64,000 bases of DNA. Source: Marinihelvus sp963695135 (GTDB lineage Bacteria; Pseudomonadota; Gammaproteobacteria; Xanthomonadales; SZUA-36). Under the pieces are notes generated by a model. The model searched no databases, had not been told where the DNA came from, and worked only from the letters and a program-made list of their open reading frames with translations. Shown piece by piece: positions 17,425 to 27,792 of this stretch. The stretch spans positions 372,001-436,000 of the forward strand of contig CAVOGA010000001.1 in assembly GCA_963695135.1 (NCBI GenBank), written 5' to 3'. Made by a program: the position numbers and the translations under genes. Numbering within the stretch: position 1 is the stretch's first letter; the number at the start of each line of letters is the position of its first letter.

Positions 17425-19176
17425 ATGCAGAAACTCCTGTTGTTGCTTTTGCCCGCGGTCACCGCGCTTGCTGCCTGCTCGCCGGACGCCCCGGAACCCG
17501 CAACAGACGCATCGGCCACGGCCGGCGCGCCGGTGGTTTTTGCCGATGCGATCTACAGCGGCGGGCCGGTCGTCACGGTTGATGAATCGCTGGGAACGGT
17601 TGAGGCGGTGGCCGTCAAGGATGGACGAATACTGGCCGTGGGCGGCGCGCTTGAACTGTCCGCACTTGCCGGACCCGGCACCGAACAGGTCGACCTGGAC
17701 GGCCGCACACTGGCTCCCGGCTTTATAGACGGCCATGCACACGTGGCGAACTTTGGCATGCAGGCGGTGGGCGCCAACCTGCTGGCGCCGCCGGATGGAC
17801 AGGTCAGCACGATCGAAGACCTGGTGACCACGATGCAGGCGTGGGCGGCGAACTCGGACGACGACGACCGGGTCGGCTGGATTTTCGGCATGGGCTATGA
17901 CGATTCGGTGCTGAAAGAAGGCCGCCACCCGACGCGCGAGGATCTGGACCGGGTCAGCACGGAGGTGCCGGTCATGGCGGTCCACATTTCCGGCCACTTC
18001 GCCGCGGTGAACAGCAAGGGACTGGAGCTGATCGGCTACGATGCCGACACCCCGGACCCGGCCGGTGGGATCATCCGGCGCCAGCCGGGCAGCCAGGAAC
18101 CCAACGGGGTCCTCGAAGAGCTTGCCGCGATTCCGGTGATGATGTCCGCGCTAACGCCCAAAACGCCGGAGGACTTTGAATACTTCATGCAACGGGGCCT
18201 GGAGATGGCCATGTCCTTTGGCTACACCACGGCGCAGGAGGGGCGGGCCTTCGCCAGCAGTCACGCCGGGCTGGTCAATTACGCCACCACGCTGGGTTTT
18301 CCCATCGACGTGGTCAGCTATATCGACTACACCGACACGGCCCCCCTTGAGAGCGCCTGGAACCGTCCGGAATACCAGGGTGGCTACCGGGTAGGCGGCG
18401 TAAAAATCACGCTGGACGGGTCCCCGCAGGGGCGCACGGCCTGGCGCACCGAGCCCTACCTGCTGCCGCCGGAAGGCTTGCCGGACGACTACCTCGGCTA
18501 CCCGGCCATCGAGGATGACGCGGTGGTCGAGGGGGTATTTGAACAGGCCTATGCGAACGGCTGGCAGGTGCTGGTGCATGCAAACGGCGATGCGGCGATC
18601 GACCAGATGATCCGGGCGGTGCGCCCGTCACAGCAGCGCTTCGGCCCCGGTGACCGTCGCCACACCCTGATCCACGGCCAGTATATCCGCATGGATCAAC
18701 TTGACGCGCTGGCGGAGCTGGACATGGCCGCAAGCCTGTTTCCCATGCACACCTTTTACTGGGGCGACTGGCACAGCGAGATCATCGGTGATGAGCTGGC
18801 GCAGAATATCTCGCCGACCCGTGCTGCCCTGGACCGCGGCATACCCCTGACCAGCCACACGGACGCCCCGGTGGCGCTGCCAAACCTGATGCAGGTGATG
18901 TGGGCCACCGTGAACCGGACCACCCGCAGCGGACGGGTCCTGGGCCCCGACCAGCGCCTGACACCGGAAGAGGCCCTGCAGGCAATGACAATCCAGGGCG
19001 CCTGGCAGCACTTCGAGGAAGACGAAAAAGGCTCAATCACGCCGGGCAAGCGCGCCGACCTGGTGATCCTGTCCGATAACCCCTTGACCATCGCGCCGGA
19101 ACGCATCAACGACATCTTGGTGCTGGAAACCATCAAGGACGGACACGTGGTGTGGCGCCGCGAAGACGGTCCATGA
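17425..19176 (+). CDS. Lipoprotein YtcJ-like amidohydrolase
   Basis: A 583-residue metal-dependent hydrolase with a lipobox (TALAAC, cysteine near residue 18), so membrane-anchored outside the cytoplasm. Metal-site motifs: FIDGHAHVAN, VLVHANGDAAIDQM, TLIHGQYI and TSHTDAPVALPNL, with a C-terminal GSITPGKRADLVIL. A second paralogue lies at 9590. Its stop overlaps the start of the glycosyltransferase gene (ATGA), suggesting co-translation although no functional link is obvious. Confidence 0.88.
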   Translation: MQKLLLLLLPAVTALAACSPDAPEPATDASATAGAPVVFADAIYSGGPVVTVDESLGTVEAVAVKDGRILAVGGALELSALAGPGTEQVDLDGRTLAPGFIDGHAHVANFGMQAVGANLLAPPDGQVSTIEDLVTTMQAWAANSDDDDRVGWIFGMGYDDSVLKEGRHPTREDLDRVSTEVPVMAVHISGHFAAVNSKGLELIGYDADTPDPAGGIIRRQPGSQEPNGVLEELAAIPVMMSALTPKTPEDFEYFMQRGLEMAMSFGYTTAQEGRAFASSHAGLVNYATTLGFPIDVVSYIDYTDTAPLESAWNRPEYQGGYRVGGVKITLDGSPQGRTAWRTEPYLLPPEGLPDDYLGYPAIEDDAVVEGVFEQAYANGWQVLVHANGDAAIDQMIRAVRPSQQRFGPGDRRHTLIHGQYIRMDQLDALAELDMAASLFPMHTFYWGDWHSEIIGDELAQNISPTRAALDRGIPLTSHTDAPVALPNLMQVMWATVNRTTRSGRVLGPDQRLTPEEALQAMTIQGAWQHFEEDEKGSITPGKRADLVILSDNPLTIAPERINDILVLETIKDGHVVWRREDGP

Positions 19177-20963
19177 GCAGACAGCCAAATCAGGGAACGT
19201 TAGCCGGACTTTTGGCGCGTTTACGCGCGGGGAGCCTTTGGCGCCGCCTGCGGGGACGTCGCAGTGTCGAGGCCGGCCTGTATGCCAACCATTGCGAGCG
19301 TTCGCAGCTGCTGGGCGACAAAACCCACGCGGTATCGGTACTGGTGACGAACTGGAATGGCGCACAGGAAATCACAACGTTTCTGCAAAGCTATGCGAGA
19401 CATCATGATGTGGACGCCGCGGAGCTGGTGATTGTTGATCATGCCTCCAGCGACAACAGCCGTGAATGCATCCGGAGCTGGATGAAAAAGCTGCCCATCA
19501 AGCTGATTTGCTGCGATCGCAATCAGCGCTACTCCGTCGCCAACAACCTGGCGCAGGCCTATGCCGAAGGCGATGTGCTGGTGTTTGCCAACAACGACCT
19601 GATCTTTGATGAGCCGGTCATTCCCGCGCTCCGCGAGGCCATGAAGGATCCCAAGGTCGGGCTTGCCGGCGTGATGCTTTACTACCCGGATGCCGAGGGC
19701 GGTCGGTCGGACAAACTACAGCACCGCGGAGTCAGCTTCGCACCGGACAGCAACCTCGATTTCATGCGCCCCTACAACATCAAGTCCGGCGCCAGTTCAA
19801 CGCAACGTTACGAGGAGGCTGCCGCAGTCACGACCGCACTGGCCGCCTGCCGGCGGGCGGATTTCGATGCCGTCGGCAGGTTTCTCGAGGAATACGACTA
19901 TGGTTTCGAGGACGTGGACCTTGCCCTGAGGTTGCGCCGGAAATTGCACAAGCGGAATGTGATCTGCACCGGGGTTGCCGCGATTCACCTGGAGTTCGGT
20001 TCACAGCGTCGCCAGTCCAGGCGCGTGTTACTGGCCCGCAGACAGGCCAACGCGCTGATCTTTCGCAGCCACCACAACCGCTGGCTGACGCGCGAGGTCA
20101 TGCGGTCCCAGCTTGAAGATGGCGTCTGGCACCGCAAGCCGCTGCAGGTCAGGCTGCCGCAGACCCTGGAACTGGACCTGTCCGGCCCCGATTCACCCAG
20201 GGGTAGCGTGGAGCTGCTGTCAATGGCCCCCGGCGCTGGTGAGAGCCAGACCGGGTTTTGCGGCATCTGGCTGCTCGACGACCCGGAAGAGCTGCGCTAC
20301 GGGCCGACGCCCAGGGGGGCTTTGGCGGTAGCCCTGGTTTATCCGGGAAGCGCCCACAAGTGGCTGGACTCACTCGGGCAGCACCAGCTTGACCTGCTGC
20401 TCTGTGATGACCCTGAGGACCAACGTTTACTCAAGGCGCACAGCGACGTCGACCGTGCGAAAACCCGCTCCGCAACTCATACCCTGACGGTCGACTGGGT
20501 TGACTGGCTCCTCGAAACGACCAGCGCACACCTCGCGAAGCCCGCGGTTGCCATTAAGGCAGCGATGCCGGATTTCAACCGCTCGGAACAACCGGACCTG
20601 GAACTGGCGCGCCAGCTTGGGCGCGACCTGCGGGAGCAGGACTACCGTGTGCGAATCGACTTTCCGAAGCACTGGAAAAGCCTGCGCATGTACATGGATG
20701 ACGTGACGGTGACCCTGCGCGGCAACGAGCGCTACCGTCCGGAAACCGGTGCCGTGAACCTTCTATGGCTGATCGATGCAGACCACCCGGCCAGCGACCA
20801 GGAGCTCAATGAGTTCGGGCACGTGTTCACGATTTCACGCTCGGAGGCGCGGTCCCTGAAGCAAAGGCTGTCTTCACCGGTGAGCACGCTGGAACGCAGC
20901 AGTGGCACGGCAGCGGCCACCGCCATGAGCCGGGTAATTGGTGAACTCATGCCGGGCAGCTGA
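19173..20963 (+). CDS. GT2-family glycosyltransferase with large C-terminal extension
   Basis: About 596 residues. The N-terminal half is a GT-A glycosyltransferase: VSVLVTNWNGAQEI, VDHASSDNS, the metal-binding VFANNDLIF region and EEYDYGFEDVDLALRL. The last 270 residues match nothing I recognise but contain a conserved-looking LDLSGPDSPRGSVELLSM block. The protein lacks transmembrane segments. The stop codon abuts the stop of the convergent RgpF-like gene with no gap. Likely role: surface polysaccharide assembly. Confidence 0.85.
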   Translation: MSRQPNQGTLAGLLARLRAGSLWRRLRGRRSVEAGLYANHCERSQLLGDKTHAVSVLVTNWNGAQEITTFLQSYARHHDVDAAELVIVDHASSDNSRECIRSWMKKLPIKLICCDRNQRYSVANNLAQAYAEGDVLVFANNDLIFDEPVIPALREAMKDPKVGLAGVMLYYPDAEGGRSDKLQHRGVSFAPDSNLDFMRPYNIKSGASSTQRYEEAAAVTTALAACRRADFDAVGRFLEEYDYGFEDVDLALRLRRKLHKRNVICTGVAAIHLEFGSQRRQSRRVLLARRQANALIFRSHHNRWLTREVMRSQLEDGVWHRKPLQVRLPQTLELDLSGPDSPRGSVELLSMAPGAGESQTGFCGIWLLDDPEELRYGPTPRGALAVALVYPGSAHKWLDSLGQHQLDLLLCDDPEDQRLLKAHSDVDRAKTRSATHTLTVDWVDWLLETTSAHLAKPAVAIKAAMPDFNRSEQPDLELARQLGRDLREQDYRVRIDFPKHWKSLRMYMDDVTVTLRGNERYRPETGAVNLLWLIDADHPASDQELNEFGHVFTISRSEARSLKQRLSSPVSTLERSSGTAAATAMSRVIGELMPGS

Positions 20964-21977
20964 TCATCCCCGCCTGAACCAGTTGGCCAGGCGCCAGCGG
21001 CCCGGCGGATCAAAGCACCGGCGGGTATAAGGCCTTTCATTCCTGATCTGCAGCAGTCGCCCTCCGCGGTCAACCACCAGGGTTCCCAGCAGCCGCTCCA
21101 GCGCATGCGCCGGCGTTCCGTCCAGCTGGCCGCTTTCCTCGGGGAAATCGCTCGCCGCCAGCCCGGCATCGAACAATCCCCTGAGGGCGCTCGTCCTCGC
21201 CCAGAACATGCTGCCCGCAGGAAACAGCGCCATTCTGTGCGCTTCAATCGACAGATTCAGTCGCGCGGCGAGCCGCTGACAGGCAGCCAGGTTGTTTCCC
21301 CAGGAGATTTGCTGACGGAGCGATTGATGGTAGACCGGAAAAATCATGCCGAGTAACGGGTCGGCCGCAAAGGCGCTGAACACGGACCGCACCGCTGCGG
21401 GGCTGCCCATCAGGTTGGCCATCAGCTGGCGTCGCCAGTCCGCCTTCAGGGTGCTGTGCTCACTGCGCTTGCCGTGGATATGCGCAATAAAATCGTGACG
21501 TGCCAGCGCCTGCGCGAACTCGCTGACAAAGGGCCCCAGGTCGCGTCCGCGGTTCGCCACCAACCGAACCTCGACCTGCGCCGCGGGCAGCGCGCCACGC
21601 AGCTGCTTTTTTACCCGCTCCAAACCTTCTGGATCGGTGACAGAAACATACAGCGTGAACGGAAACGGGACCTGTTTCAGGTAATGCGCCATCTCGTGCA
21701 ACAGGTCGACAAAGTGCAGGTGAAGGTGAACGCCCAGGTCCGGCCCAGCCTCTCCGGCCGGCCCCGCCTGCCTGCCAAAAGGGGTCACGAGCAAGGATTC
21801 CGACGCTTGCGGGCCCTGCGGCGCTCCCTCGAACACCGGCGCGGGATACAGACCGACCGTGACGCCGTTGAAATCGGTCACAGGCTGGTAACAGCGGGCG
21901 TCATCGGACGCCGCTTCGGCGGCCTGTGCCGGCTGCGGGGGTTGCCCTTCGGCGCGTTCATCTAGCGTTGGAGGCAT
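20964..21977 (-). CDS. RgpF-like (rhamnan synthesis protein F family) protein
   Basis: About 337 residues from ATG 21977. HLHLHFVDLLHEMAHYL, NRGRDLGPFVSEF and FIAHIHGKRSEHS are characteristic of the RgpF domain found in polysaccharide-synthesis proteins. A C-terminal MFWARTSALRGLFD follows the same pattern. Proteins of this type modify or extend rhamnose-rich glycans, but the exact reaction is not settled. An in-frame extension to 22145 is antisense to the leader of the next gene and unlikely. Confidence 0.8.
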   Translation of the reverse strand: MPPTLDERAEGQPPQPAQAAEAASDDARCYQPVTDFNGVTVGLYPAPVFEGAPQGPQASESLLVTPFGRQAGPAGEAGPDLGVHLHLHFVDLLHEMAHYLKQVPFPFTLYVSVTDPEGLERVKKQLRGALPAAQVEVRLVANRGRDLGPFVSEFAQALARHDFIAHIHGKRSEHSTLKADWRRQLMANLMGSPAAVRSVFSAFAADPLLGMIFPVYHQSLRQQISWGNNLAACQRLAARLNLSIEAHRMALFPAGSMFWARTSALRGLFDAGLAASDFPEESGQLDGTPAHALERLLGTLVVDRGGRLLQIRNERPYTRRCFDPPGRWRLANWFRRG

Positions 21978-22178
21978 GGGCGGCGTTTGCGCAGGGTCCG
22001 GAGAGTCAAGCGTAACAGCCCTGCGACGGGCCGGCGACCCGGAGGACAACGCTTCATGCCGCGACGGCACGGAATTACTGCTGGCAAAAGTTCGCGGTCT
22101 GCGGTGTACTGGTTCCGGCCAGGAGGCATGCGCCCGCCCCTGCAAACATCGATTAAACCGGGAGGAAAGGTCCGCGTC

Positions 22179-22823
22179 ATGAATACCCGCAGAGAAAGGA
22201 AGCTCAGAGGATTCGCCGTCGCTTCAGTCATCGCGCTGGGGCTGTCCTGCGCCGCCAGTGTCGTCGCGGAGGACTATCGCGAAAGCAGCAACGGTGATCT
22301 TTCCGATGACCCGCTGCAACCCACGGTGATCCCGGTCGACGAGGGTGAGAACCGGGTTCGCGGCCAGACAATTGATTTTCCGACAGACCGGGATATCTTC
22401 ACCCTGGTGGTTCCACCGGGCCTTGAAATTACCGGGTTGTTCCTCAGCGAGTTCGAACTGATCAGCAGCCCGAGCGATGGCGGCTCATTGATCGCCCTCG
22501 AAGAAGGCGACCAGATTACCGACCTTAACAGCTCCGACAATCTTCGCGGCTTTGTGATTGCGGGCACGACCAGCGGTACGGAGGTTGGTGATGAGCTGCT
22601 GGATGACCTCGGTGGCGGTCCTCTGGGACCCGGCAGCTGGACCTTCTGGATTCAGAACACGGGCTCGATAACCGCTTACGAGCTCACGGCGCTCGCCGAG
22701 CCACAACCCGCAGCGCCGCCACCCGGCGATAACGCCACACCCGCCATTCCAACACTCGGGCCTGCGGGCCTGCTGGTCCTGATCAGTATGATGCTATGGC
22801 TGGGCGCCAGGCGCCGGGTTTAG
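22179..22823 (+). CDS. Secreted protein with IPTL-CTERM sorting signal
   Basis: A 214-residue exported protein. The signal peptide is FAVASVIALGLSCAASVVAED; the mature part has aspartate-rich and acidic stretches and no known enzyme motif. The C-terminus is tripartite: IPTLGPAG, a hydrophobic helix (LLVLISMMLWLG), then ARRRV, which is the IPTL-CTERM architecture recognised by an exosortase-like system. A strong GGGAGGAAAGG ribosome site precedes ATG 22179. No exosortase gene is in the window. It lies among glycosyltransferase genes, consistent with a cell-surface or matrix role. Confidence 0.85.
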   Translation: MNTRRERKLRGFAVASVIALGLSCAASVVAEDYRESSNGDLSDDPLQPTVIPVDEGENRVRGQTIDFPTDRDIFTLVVPPGLEITGLFLSEFELISSPSDGGSLIALEEGDQITDLNSSDNLRGFVIAGTTSGTEVGDELLDDLGGGPLGPGSWTFWIQNTGSITAYELTALAEPQPAAPPPGDNATPAIPTLGPAGLLVLISMMLWLGARRRV

Positions 22824-22844
22824 CAAGCGGTAAGTCACGGCGGC

Positions 22845-22868
22845 ACCGGCCGGATCGTCCGGCCCGGT
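22845..22868. terminator. Hairpin between convergent genes
   Basis: GC-rich inverted repeat centred on CCGGATCGTCCGG, extended outward to ACCGG / CCGGT with one bulged base. It lies between the stops of the IPTL-CTERM gene and the DUF1501 gene. There is no T-tract. Confidence 0.5.
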
Positions 22869-22875
22869 TGCGGGG

Positions 22876-24169
22876 TCATTCAAAGCCGCTTCTGAAAAAG
22901 CCCTGGCCTTCCGGAAGTTCCACGGCCGTCCTGATCAGCCCCATGTCCAGTCCACCGCTGTACTCCGGAAAAACCGAGCTGACGTTGGGGTTGCCCAGGT
23001 GGTTGCGAACAATGTCACCCAGGGGCCGGCGGAAGTCCGTGGTCGGCAGCAGGTCGGAGTTCAGATACAAGCTCCTCGTTGCGAATGCCGGGAAAACGGC
23101 CATATACCTGGCCGCCGTTGACGTTGCCACCGACGACCATCATGGCCTGGCCGGAGCCATGGTCGGTACCGCGGTTACCGTTTTCACGGACGCGGCGGCC
23201 AAAGTCGGTCTGAGTGGCCAGAACGACCTGGTTGTTCTTGCCCGACTCGCGCAGGTCACGGAAGAAAGCGCCGACCGCCTGCGACACGGTTCCAAGACGG
23301 TCCACGAAGTAGCCCTGGCCGTTGTCACCCTGGTTCTCGTGGGTATCCCAGCCGCCGAAATCGACGGTGGCCACGTGCAGGCCGAGGTTGGCCTTGATGA
23401 TCTGGGCGATCAGGCCCAGGTCCTCAGCCAGGCCCGTGTCAGGGTAGTAATCCGGAATACTGAGGGTGAGCTCGGAGAGGATATCGACGTTATTCAGCGC
23501 GCCGCCGATGGCCAGGTCCAGGCTCGAGTTGCCGTTGTAGAGCTCGCGCAGGGCGACCATGTGGTCATCCGCGTAACGGCCGCTGTTGGGGTGGAAGCCA
23601 CTGGTGTCGGTGCTGTCGATGGACAACAGGTTCGGCTCACCCAGAAAGCTCTCGGGCGAGAAGCCGGGCGCCATCGAGCTGATGATCGCATCCTCCGGAA
23701 ATGCCGGGTTGGAGTCGAGATGCCGCGCCAGCCAGCCTGTGCTTCCAGTAATCGCACCCGGTGTGCCTTTCTCGAACATTGCCTGCGAATCAAAATGGCT
23801 GCGCGAGCTCAACCCGTCTGGCATGCCCACTGAGTGGATCATGGCCATTTCACCCCGGCTGTACAGCGTCTGCAGGTCCGCACAGGTGCTGGGAATGCCG
23901 AACTCGCCGTTCAGATTCAGTATGCGATTGTCCGGGATGGCGATAGCCGGGCGCTTGGCCACGTATTCATCGCGGTTTACACCGGTGCGCGGCACGAGAA
24001 AGTTAAGCGCGTCCATGCCGCCGCGGAAGAACAGCATGACCAGCGTGTTGTTGGTGGTTCCCGCCGCCATCGCGCGGGGCGCAAACCCCACGGTCAGCCC
24101 GGTGCCTGCCAGGGTCAACATGGCGGAAGATCCCTGGATGAATTTTCTGCGACTGATCATGATGCTCAC
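22876..24169 (-). CDS. DUF1501-family Tat-exported protein (one frame break)
   Basis: About 430 residues. The N-terminus has a Tat-type leader (SRRKFIQGSSAMLTLAG), followed by LVMLFFRGGMDALNF and TDFGRRVRENGNRGTDHGSGQ, which are diagnostic of DUF1501. The family's reaction is unknown; it is regularly paired with DUF1800. The frame breaks near 23069: ...FPGIRNEEL in one frame continues as YLNSDLLPTTDFRRPLGDI in another, and removing one T restores it. GTG 24169 overlaps the DUF1800 stop by four bases; ATG 24160 has a better ribosome site and is an alternative. Confidence 0.85.
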
Positions 24170-25861
24170 CGGTACAGGAAGTCAGGTGTGGACATGATCA
24201 ACTTGACCATGCCGCGCAACCGTTCGTGGGGATACAGAGGATAGTTAGCGGCGATGTCCGGGAAGGGCTCGTCCTCGCCCTGGTTGGCAAATTGATCTAA
24301 TGAACTTTGCTGCATGAACTTCATGACCGCGGCATGCTGGGTTGTGCCCTGCCAGCCGCCATTGGGCGTATAGCCCAGAATCCGGTTCAGCCAGAATGCC
24401 GCCAGCTGGTTGGGCGAGTGGTCCGGTAGCTCTGCCGGGTCGGCTTCCTGCGTATCGCGCAGCAGCGGCACCATGGCCTCGTTCTGATCGCCCGTATCGC
24501 GATCACAGATGAAATCAAAACCGCGCAGCACGTACATGAGCGCATTGCCGCCCATCCAGTGCTGTTCCTCCATGGGATAGCCGTCCGGAGAGGACCAGTA
24601 AAACGGCCGGTGGCCGCCCCGCCCCAGGTAGGTGCTGAAAATGGAGTTGGAGTTCCGGTCACTGGGCGCCGGGATGTAGTTCGTATTGGCCACCCGCATG
24701 GCGGACACCAGGGAGTCCATTGGTCGCTTCAGGATCACGCCCCAATTCGCAGGGTCCTTGAACGCACTGGAGTTAAGCAGCGTGCGATAGGTTCTCTCCA
24801 GCTGATCGGGGGCATAGCGATTGTTGTAGAAGGTAGCCGCAACTGAATCGACCACGCCCTGGGGCGGGTTGTAATTGATGAAGCGCCGGCACAGCTTGCC
24901 TGCGATATGCCGCGCCGTGCCCGGATGGTAGGCCAGCAGGTCAAAAAACTCCCGGATGTCGTTCGGCGCCAGTGCGTTGTTGCCCCAGCGATGCCCCAGG
25001 ATGGTTTTTTCGAATTTGTCGTGCCAGGGCTCGTGGAAGTAGAACTCGCCATTATCGGTATAAGTCGGCGTAGTCACGATCGCTGCGGTCCTTGATCTTC
25101 CAGCCGGTAAGCATGCGCATGGCCGAGTAGACATCGTTGTCGGCATAGGTGTCGGCGACGGTCACCATGATGTCCTGGCCATTGTTGCCCCAGGGCATCG
25201 GAATACTGGACGTCGGAATATCTTCGGGCTCGGCCAGCGGCGTGTAGTTCTCCGAGCCCAGCGTGTGCAGCTCCATCACTTCACGCGCGTAGTTCTCGTT
25301 GGGGCCGCCAACCTGGTTGATGTAATTGTCCAGGTAGTGCTGCATGGCCGCGTGTTGCGAGGACAGTTCCAGCATCTGGCGGAAATTGCCCATCAGGTGA
25401 CCGTGCTCCAGCCCGGCCGGGCGCGGATATCCTGCAACCGGCGGACGAATCACGTCGCGATCCCACGACACCAGGGTCGACTGAACGTAGAAGTCGTACA
25501 GGTAAACGTTGAAGTGGTTGTGCCAGAAGTCGGTCAGGGACTCGAGCAACTGGCGCTTGCTGTGCAGCGCCCGCGCCACGGCGAAGCGTTCCATTTCCCG
25601 CCCCGGGAGGCTTCGGTCCATGTTGTCAACGTGGTGGTCCTGCCACATCTCCGACAGGGTCTTGTCCAGCGTCTGGTAACCCAGCGTTGCGATGCGCGCC
25701 TGGAACTCACTGTCGTTGATGGAAGACCAGTCAAGCTGCTGATCAACATAATTTGCCAGGCGGGCATTGTCGTTGCCGCCCAGCGCGTTGAAAGCCTGGA
25801 GGTCAGCCTGGGTCGCACCATAGGTCATGCGATCCAGGCAATGATTTGCAAATTTTTTCAC
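24166..25861 (-). CDS. DUF1800-family protein (one frame break)
   Basis: About 565 residues in two overlapping frames. The upstream part contains HCLDRMTYGAT, LTDFWHNHFNVYL and NENYAREVMELHTLG, the DUF1800 hallmarks. The downstream part has HPGTARHIAGKLCRRFI and AFWLNRILGY. The break is at 25061-25063, where one extra T in GACTTATACC ends the first frame; without it DYADYTDNGEF reads through. GTG 25861 is preferred as the start. It is coupled to the DUF1501 gene by overlap. No biochemical role has been established for the family. Confidence 0.85.
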
Positions 25862-25963
25862 GATACACCGTCCCTGGTTCGTGTTTTTTTTACTGCCTGT
25901 ACCCCAATAGTAACGAAAATTCCGCAAGTTACTAGTTTTTTTATTTTTCTTTAAGCGGGGGGC

Positions 25964-27082
25964 TTAACTGCGAGGCGTTAGGTTCCGGTTCTCCAGGATG
26001 TATTCATAGAGCATCCGGTCAAATCGAATTAGCGGCAGCAACGCCTCCGCCAGGTCCGGATTTGCAGGATCCATGTGAAAGAAGTTCGTCGTGACATTGA
26101 CGCGCTCGGCTGGCGGCATCTCCGGCCACTGCATGTCCTCGGCCACATTTTGGAAAAATTCATCCAGATTACTGGCCACCCCGATGTGCCGGAAGCGGCT
26201 CACGGCCCGCTTGGCCGAATCAAGCTCCGCGCGACCAACCCAGGCGCCCGGCACCGTGGCAAAGTGCCTGACCTGGTAGTTGTCCACGAGGCGTCGCTCG
26301 GCGTTGTTCAGGGAGTTGATGAGTGGCGCTATCGAAGCGGGGTCCCCGAGATCATAGCCGGCAAGCTTCTTCGCAAACGCCTGAACGTAAGGTGGATGAT
26401 TCGCAAGACGTGATTCCTCACCGGGCTCGGCAAGCCTGCGAATCCAGGCAAAGTGGGATATCAACTGCGCCAGGGGCTCACGCACAACGGTAACCAGGTG
26501 AAACCTGGCCAGGTTGATTCGTTGATCCAGGATCTCAAGTCCGAGATGGCCGGAGAGGAACTCGTAACCCTCGAGCAAGGCCGGATCATCCCGCCACTCG
26601 GTGCTGCTCTCAATATGCTCCTTGCTGAATTCTTTCGCGAACCGGCGACTGAACATCTTGTTGACCGTCGAGCCGCCTGCCTTGGCAATGTGCATATAAA
26701 AAACCTGGGGGCGCTTTTTCCGGGTGAGCTGCAGGTCGGCCATGCGCAGCATCCCGCCATCGGGAGAACCGGCTGCCGCTAACCAATAAGCGCCCTCAAC
26801 GGGGTTCGGGTGACTCAGTTCGTAACCGCACCGGGCAGCCCCGGGCAGTGCGGAATGCTGCTGGAAGGCCAGGGGGCGATGCTTGAATGGTTGTGCGCGC
26901 TGCAAGATTTCCTCACCCTGCCCGAGCACTATTTCCGAAATTTCAAAATCCGGATGAATGGCCCAGCCACTCAGCTGCAGGTCGCTGCGCGCGTCCTGTA
27001 GAGAGACCTCCGGGTCAACGTCAAAAGGGAATGCCCGGTCCGCCGAGCGTTTTACCGTAACTGTCAGCACCTCCTTGCTCAT
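25964..27082 (-). CDS. Sulfotransferase-family protein with N-terminal accessory domain
   Basis: About 372 residues. The sulfotransferase part begins near residue 130 with the PAPS-binding VFYMHIAKAGGSTVNKMF and continues to VTVVREPLAQLISHFAW, the 3'-phosphate motif region. The first 125 residues form an extra domain (LSGWAIHPDFEISEI) like the small beta domain attached to some carbohydrate-active enzymes. PAPS-dependent sulfation of a surface glycan or lipid is the likely reaction. The ATG at 27082 overlaps the upstream sulfotransferase stop by four bases. Confidence 0.82.
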   Translation of the reverse strand: MSKEVLTVTVKRSADRAFPFDVDPEVSLQDARSDLQLSGWAIHPDFEISEIVLGQGEEILQRAQPFKHRPLAFQQHSALPGAARCGYELSHPNPVEGAYWLAAAGSPDGGMLRMADLQLTRKKRPQVFYMHIAKAGGSTVNKMFSRRFAKEFSKEHIESSTEWRDDPALLEGYEFLSGHLGLEILDQRINLARFHLVTVVREPLAQLISHFAWIRRLAEPGEESRLANHPPYVQAFAKKLAGYDLGDPASIAPLINSLNNAERRLVDNYQVRHFATVPGAWVGRAELDSAKRAVSRFRHIGVASNLDEFFQNVAEDMQWPEMPPAERVNVTTNFFHMDPANPDLAEALLPLIRFDRMLYEYILENRNLTPRS

Positions 27083-27726
27083 GTGCTGACGGAACATCGA
27101 TAGCTTCGTTTCACCTGCTCGTAAAGCGCCATGTCCTTGGCATTGAGGCTACGAATGCGGTCCTGGACATCACGCGGCAGTTCACACGCCGCCAGGTCTG
27201 AATCCGGTGACGTGTTCGCGCGTCGCTCCCTGAAATTCAGCGAGAATATGTCGTTAAAGCGCTGCAGGGATTGACCGTACGCTTCCGTAATCCCTATAAA
27301 CGCCATGGTTTCGGGGTTTGGTCCAACCCTGCGGGTTTGCAGGTTGCGGAACCGGGGGTCGGTGCAGAAGGTTTCCAGGTCGCGGTCGTAATCATGATGG
27401 CGGCAGAAATGACGATACAGGGACCATACCTGCGCTACCGGCTCACGCACCCAGGAAACAAACGCGGCATCGGGGAAAACCTCAGCGTACTTGGCGCGAG
27501 GAAAATGACCTGTGAGAAAACGGCACCCGCCGCGCTCCACGGCTTTTGCGAAGCCTTCCATATCCTGTCGGTCAAACACCCATTCACGCACCAGCGAGCT
27601 TGTGAGCATGGACATCGGCTGATAGTCATAAACTGTCTTATCCGAACCAAAGCAGTGCTCTGCTTCGTTCCGAAAACTGCTTCCCGCAGTCTTGGGGATA
27701 TGCGTGAAAATAATAAGCGGGTTCAA
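27079..27726 (-). CDS. Sulfotransferase-family protein
   Basis: A 215-residue protein with FTHIPKTAGSSFRNEAEH at the N-terminus (PAPS 5'-phosphosulfate loop) and AAFVSWVREPVAQVWSLYRHF (3'-phosphate site). This matches the Sulfotransfer_2 group acting on carbohydrates. It is cytosolic, with no leader. It is translationally coupled to the longer sulfotransferase downstream, so the two probably modify the same polymer made by the neighbouring glycosyltransferases. Confidence 0.85.
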   Translation of the reverse strand: MNPLIIFTHIPKTAGSSFRNEAEHCFGSDKTVYDYQPMSMLTSSLVREWVFDRQDMEGFAKAVERGGCRFLTGHFPRAKYAEVFPDAAFVSWVREPVAQVWSLYRHFCRHHDYDRDLETFCTDPRFRNLQTRRVGPNPETMAFIGITEAYGQSLQRFNDIFSLNFRERRANTSPDSDLAACELPRDVQDRIRSLNAKDMALYEQVKRSYRCSVST

Positions 27727-27792
27727 GTGACAGCTTCACGGACACGGGGCCAGAAGAGTATAGCGGAAGCCGGTCCAGCCGTTAATTACAGA

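Noticed and set aside
16354..17997. Long N-terminal extension of YedI
   Set aside because: The extra part runs antisense through the amidohydrolase gene, and E. coli YedI begins at the internal ATG.
22796..23833. 345-codon plus-strand frame over the DUF1501 gene
   Set aside because: Antisense shadow; DUF1501 motifs on the minus strand are decisive.
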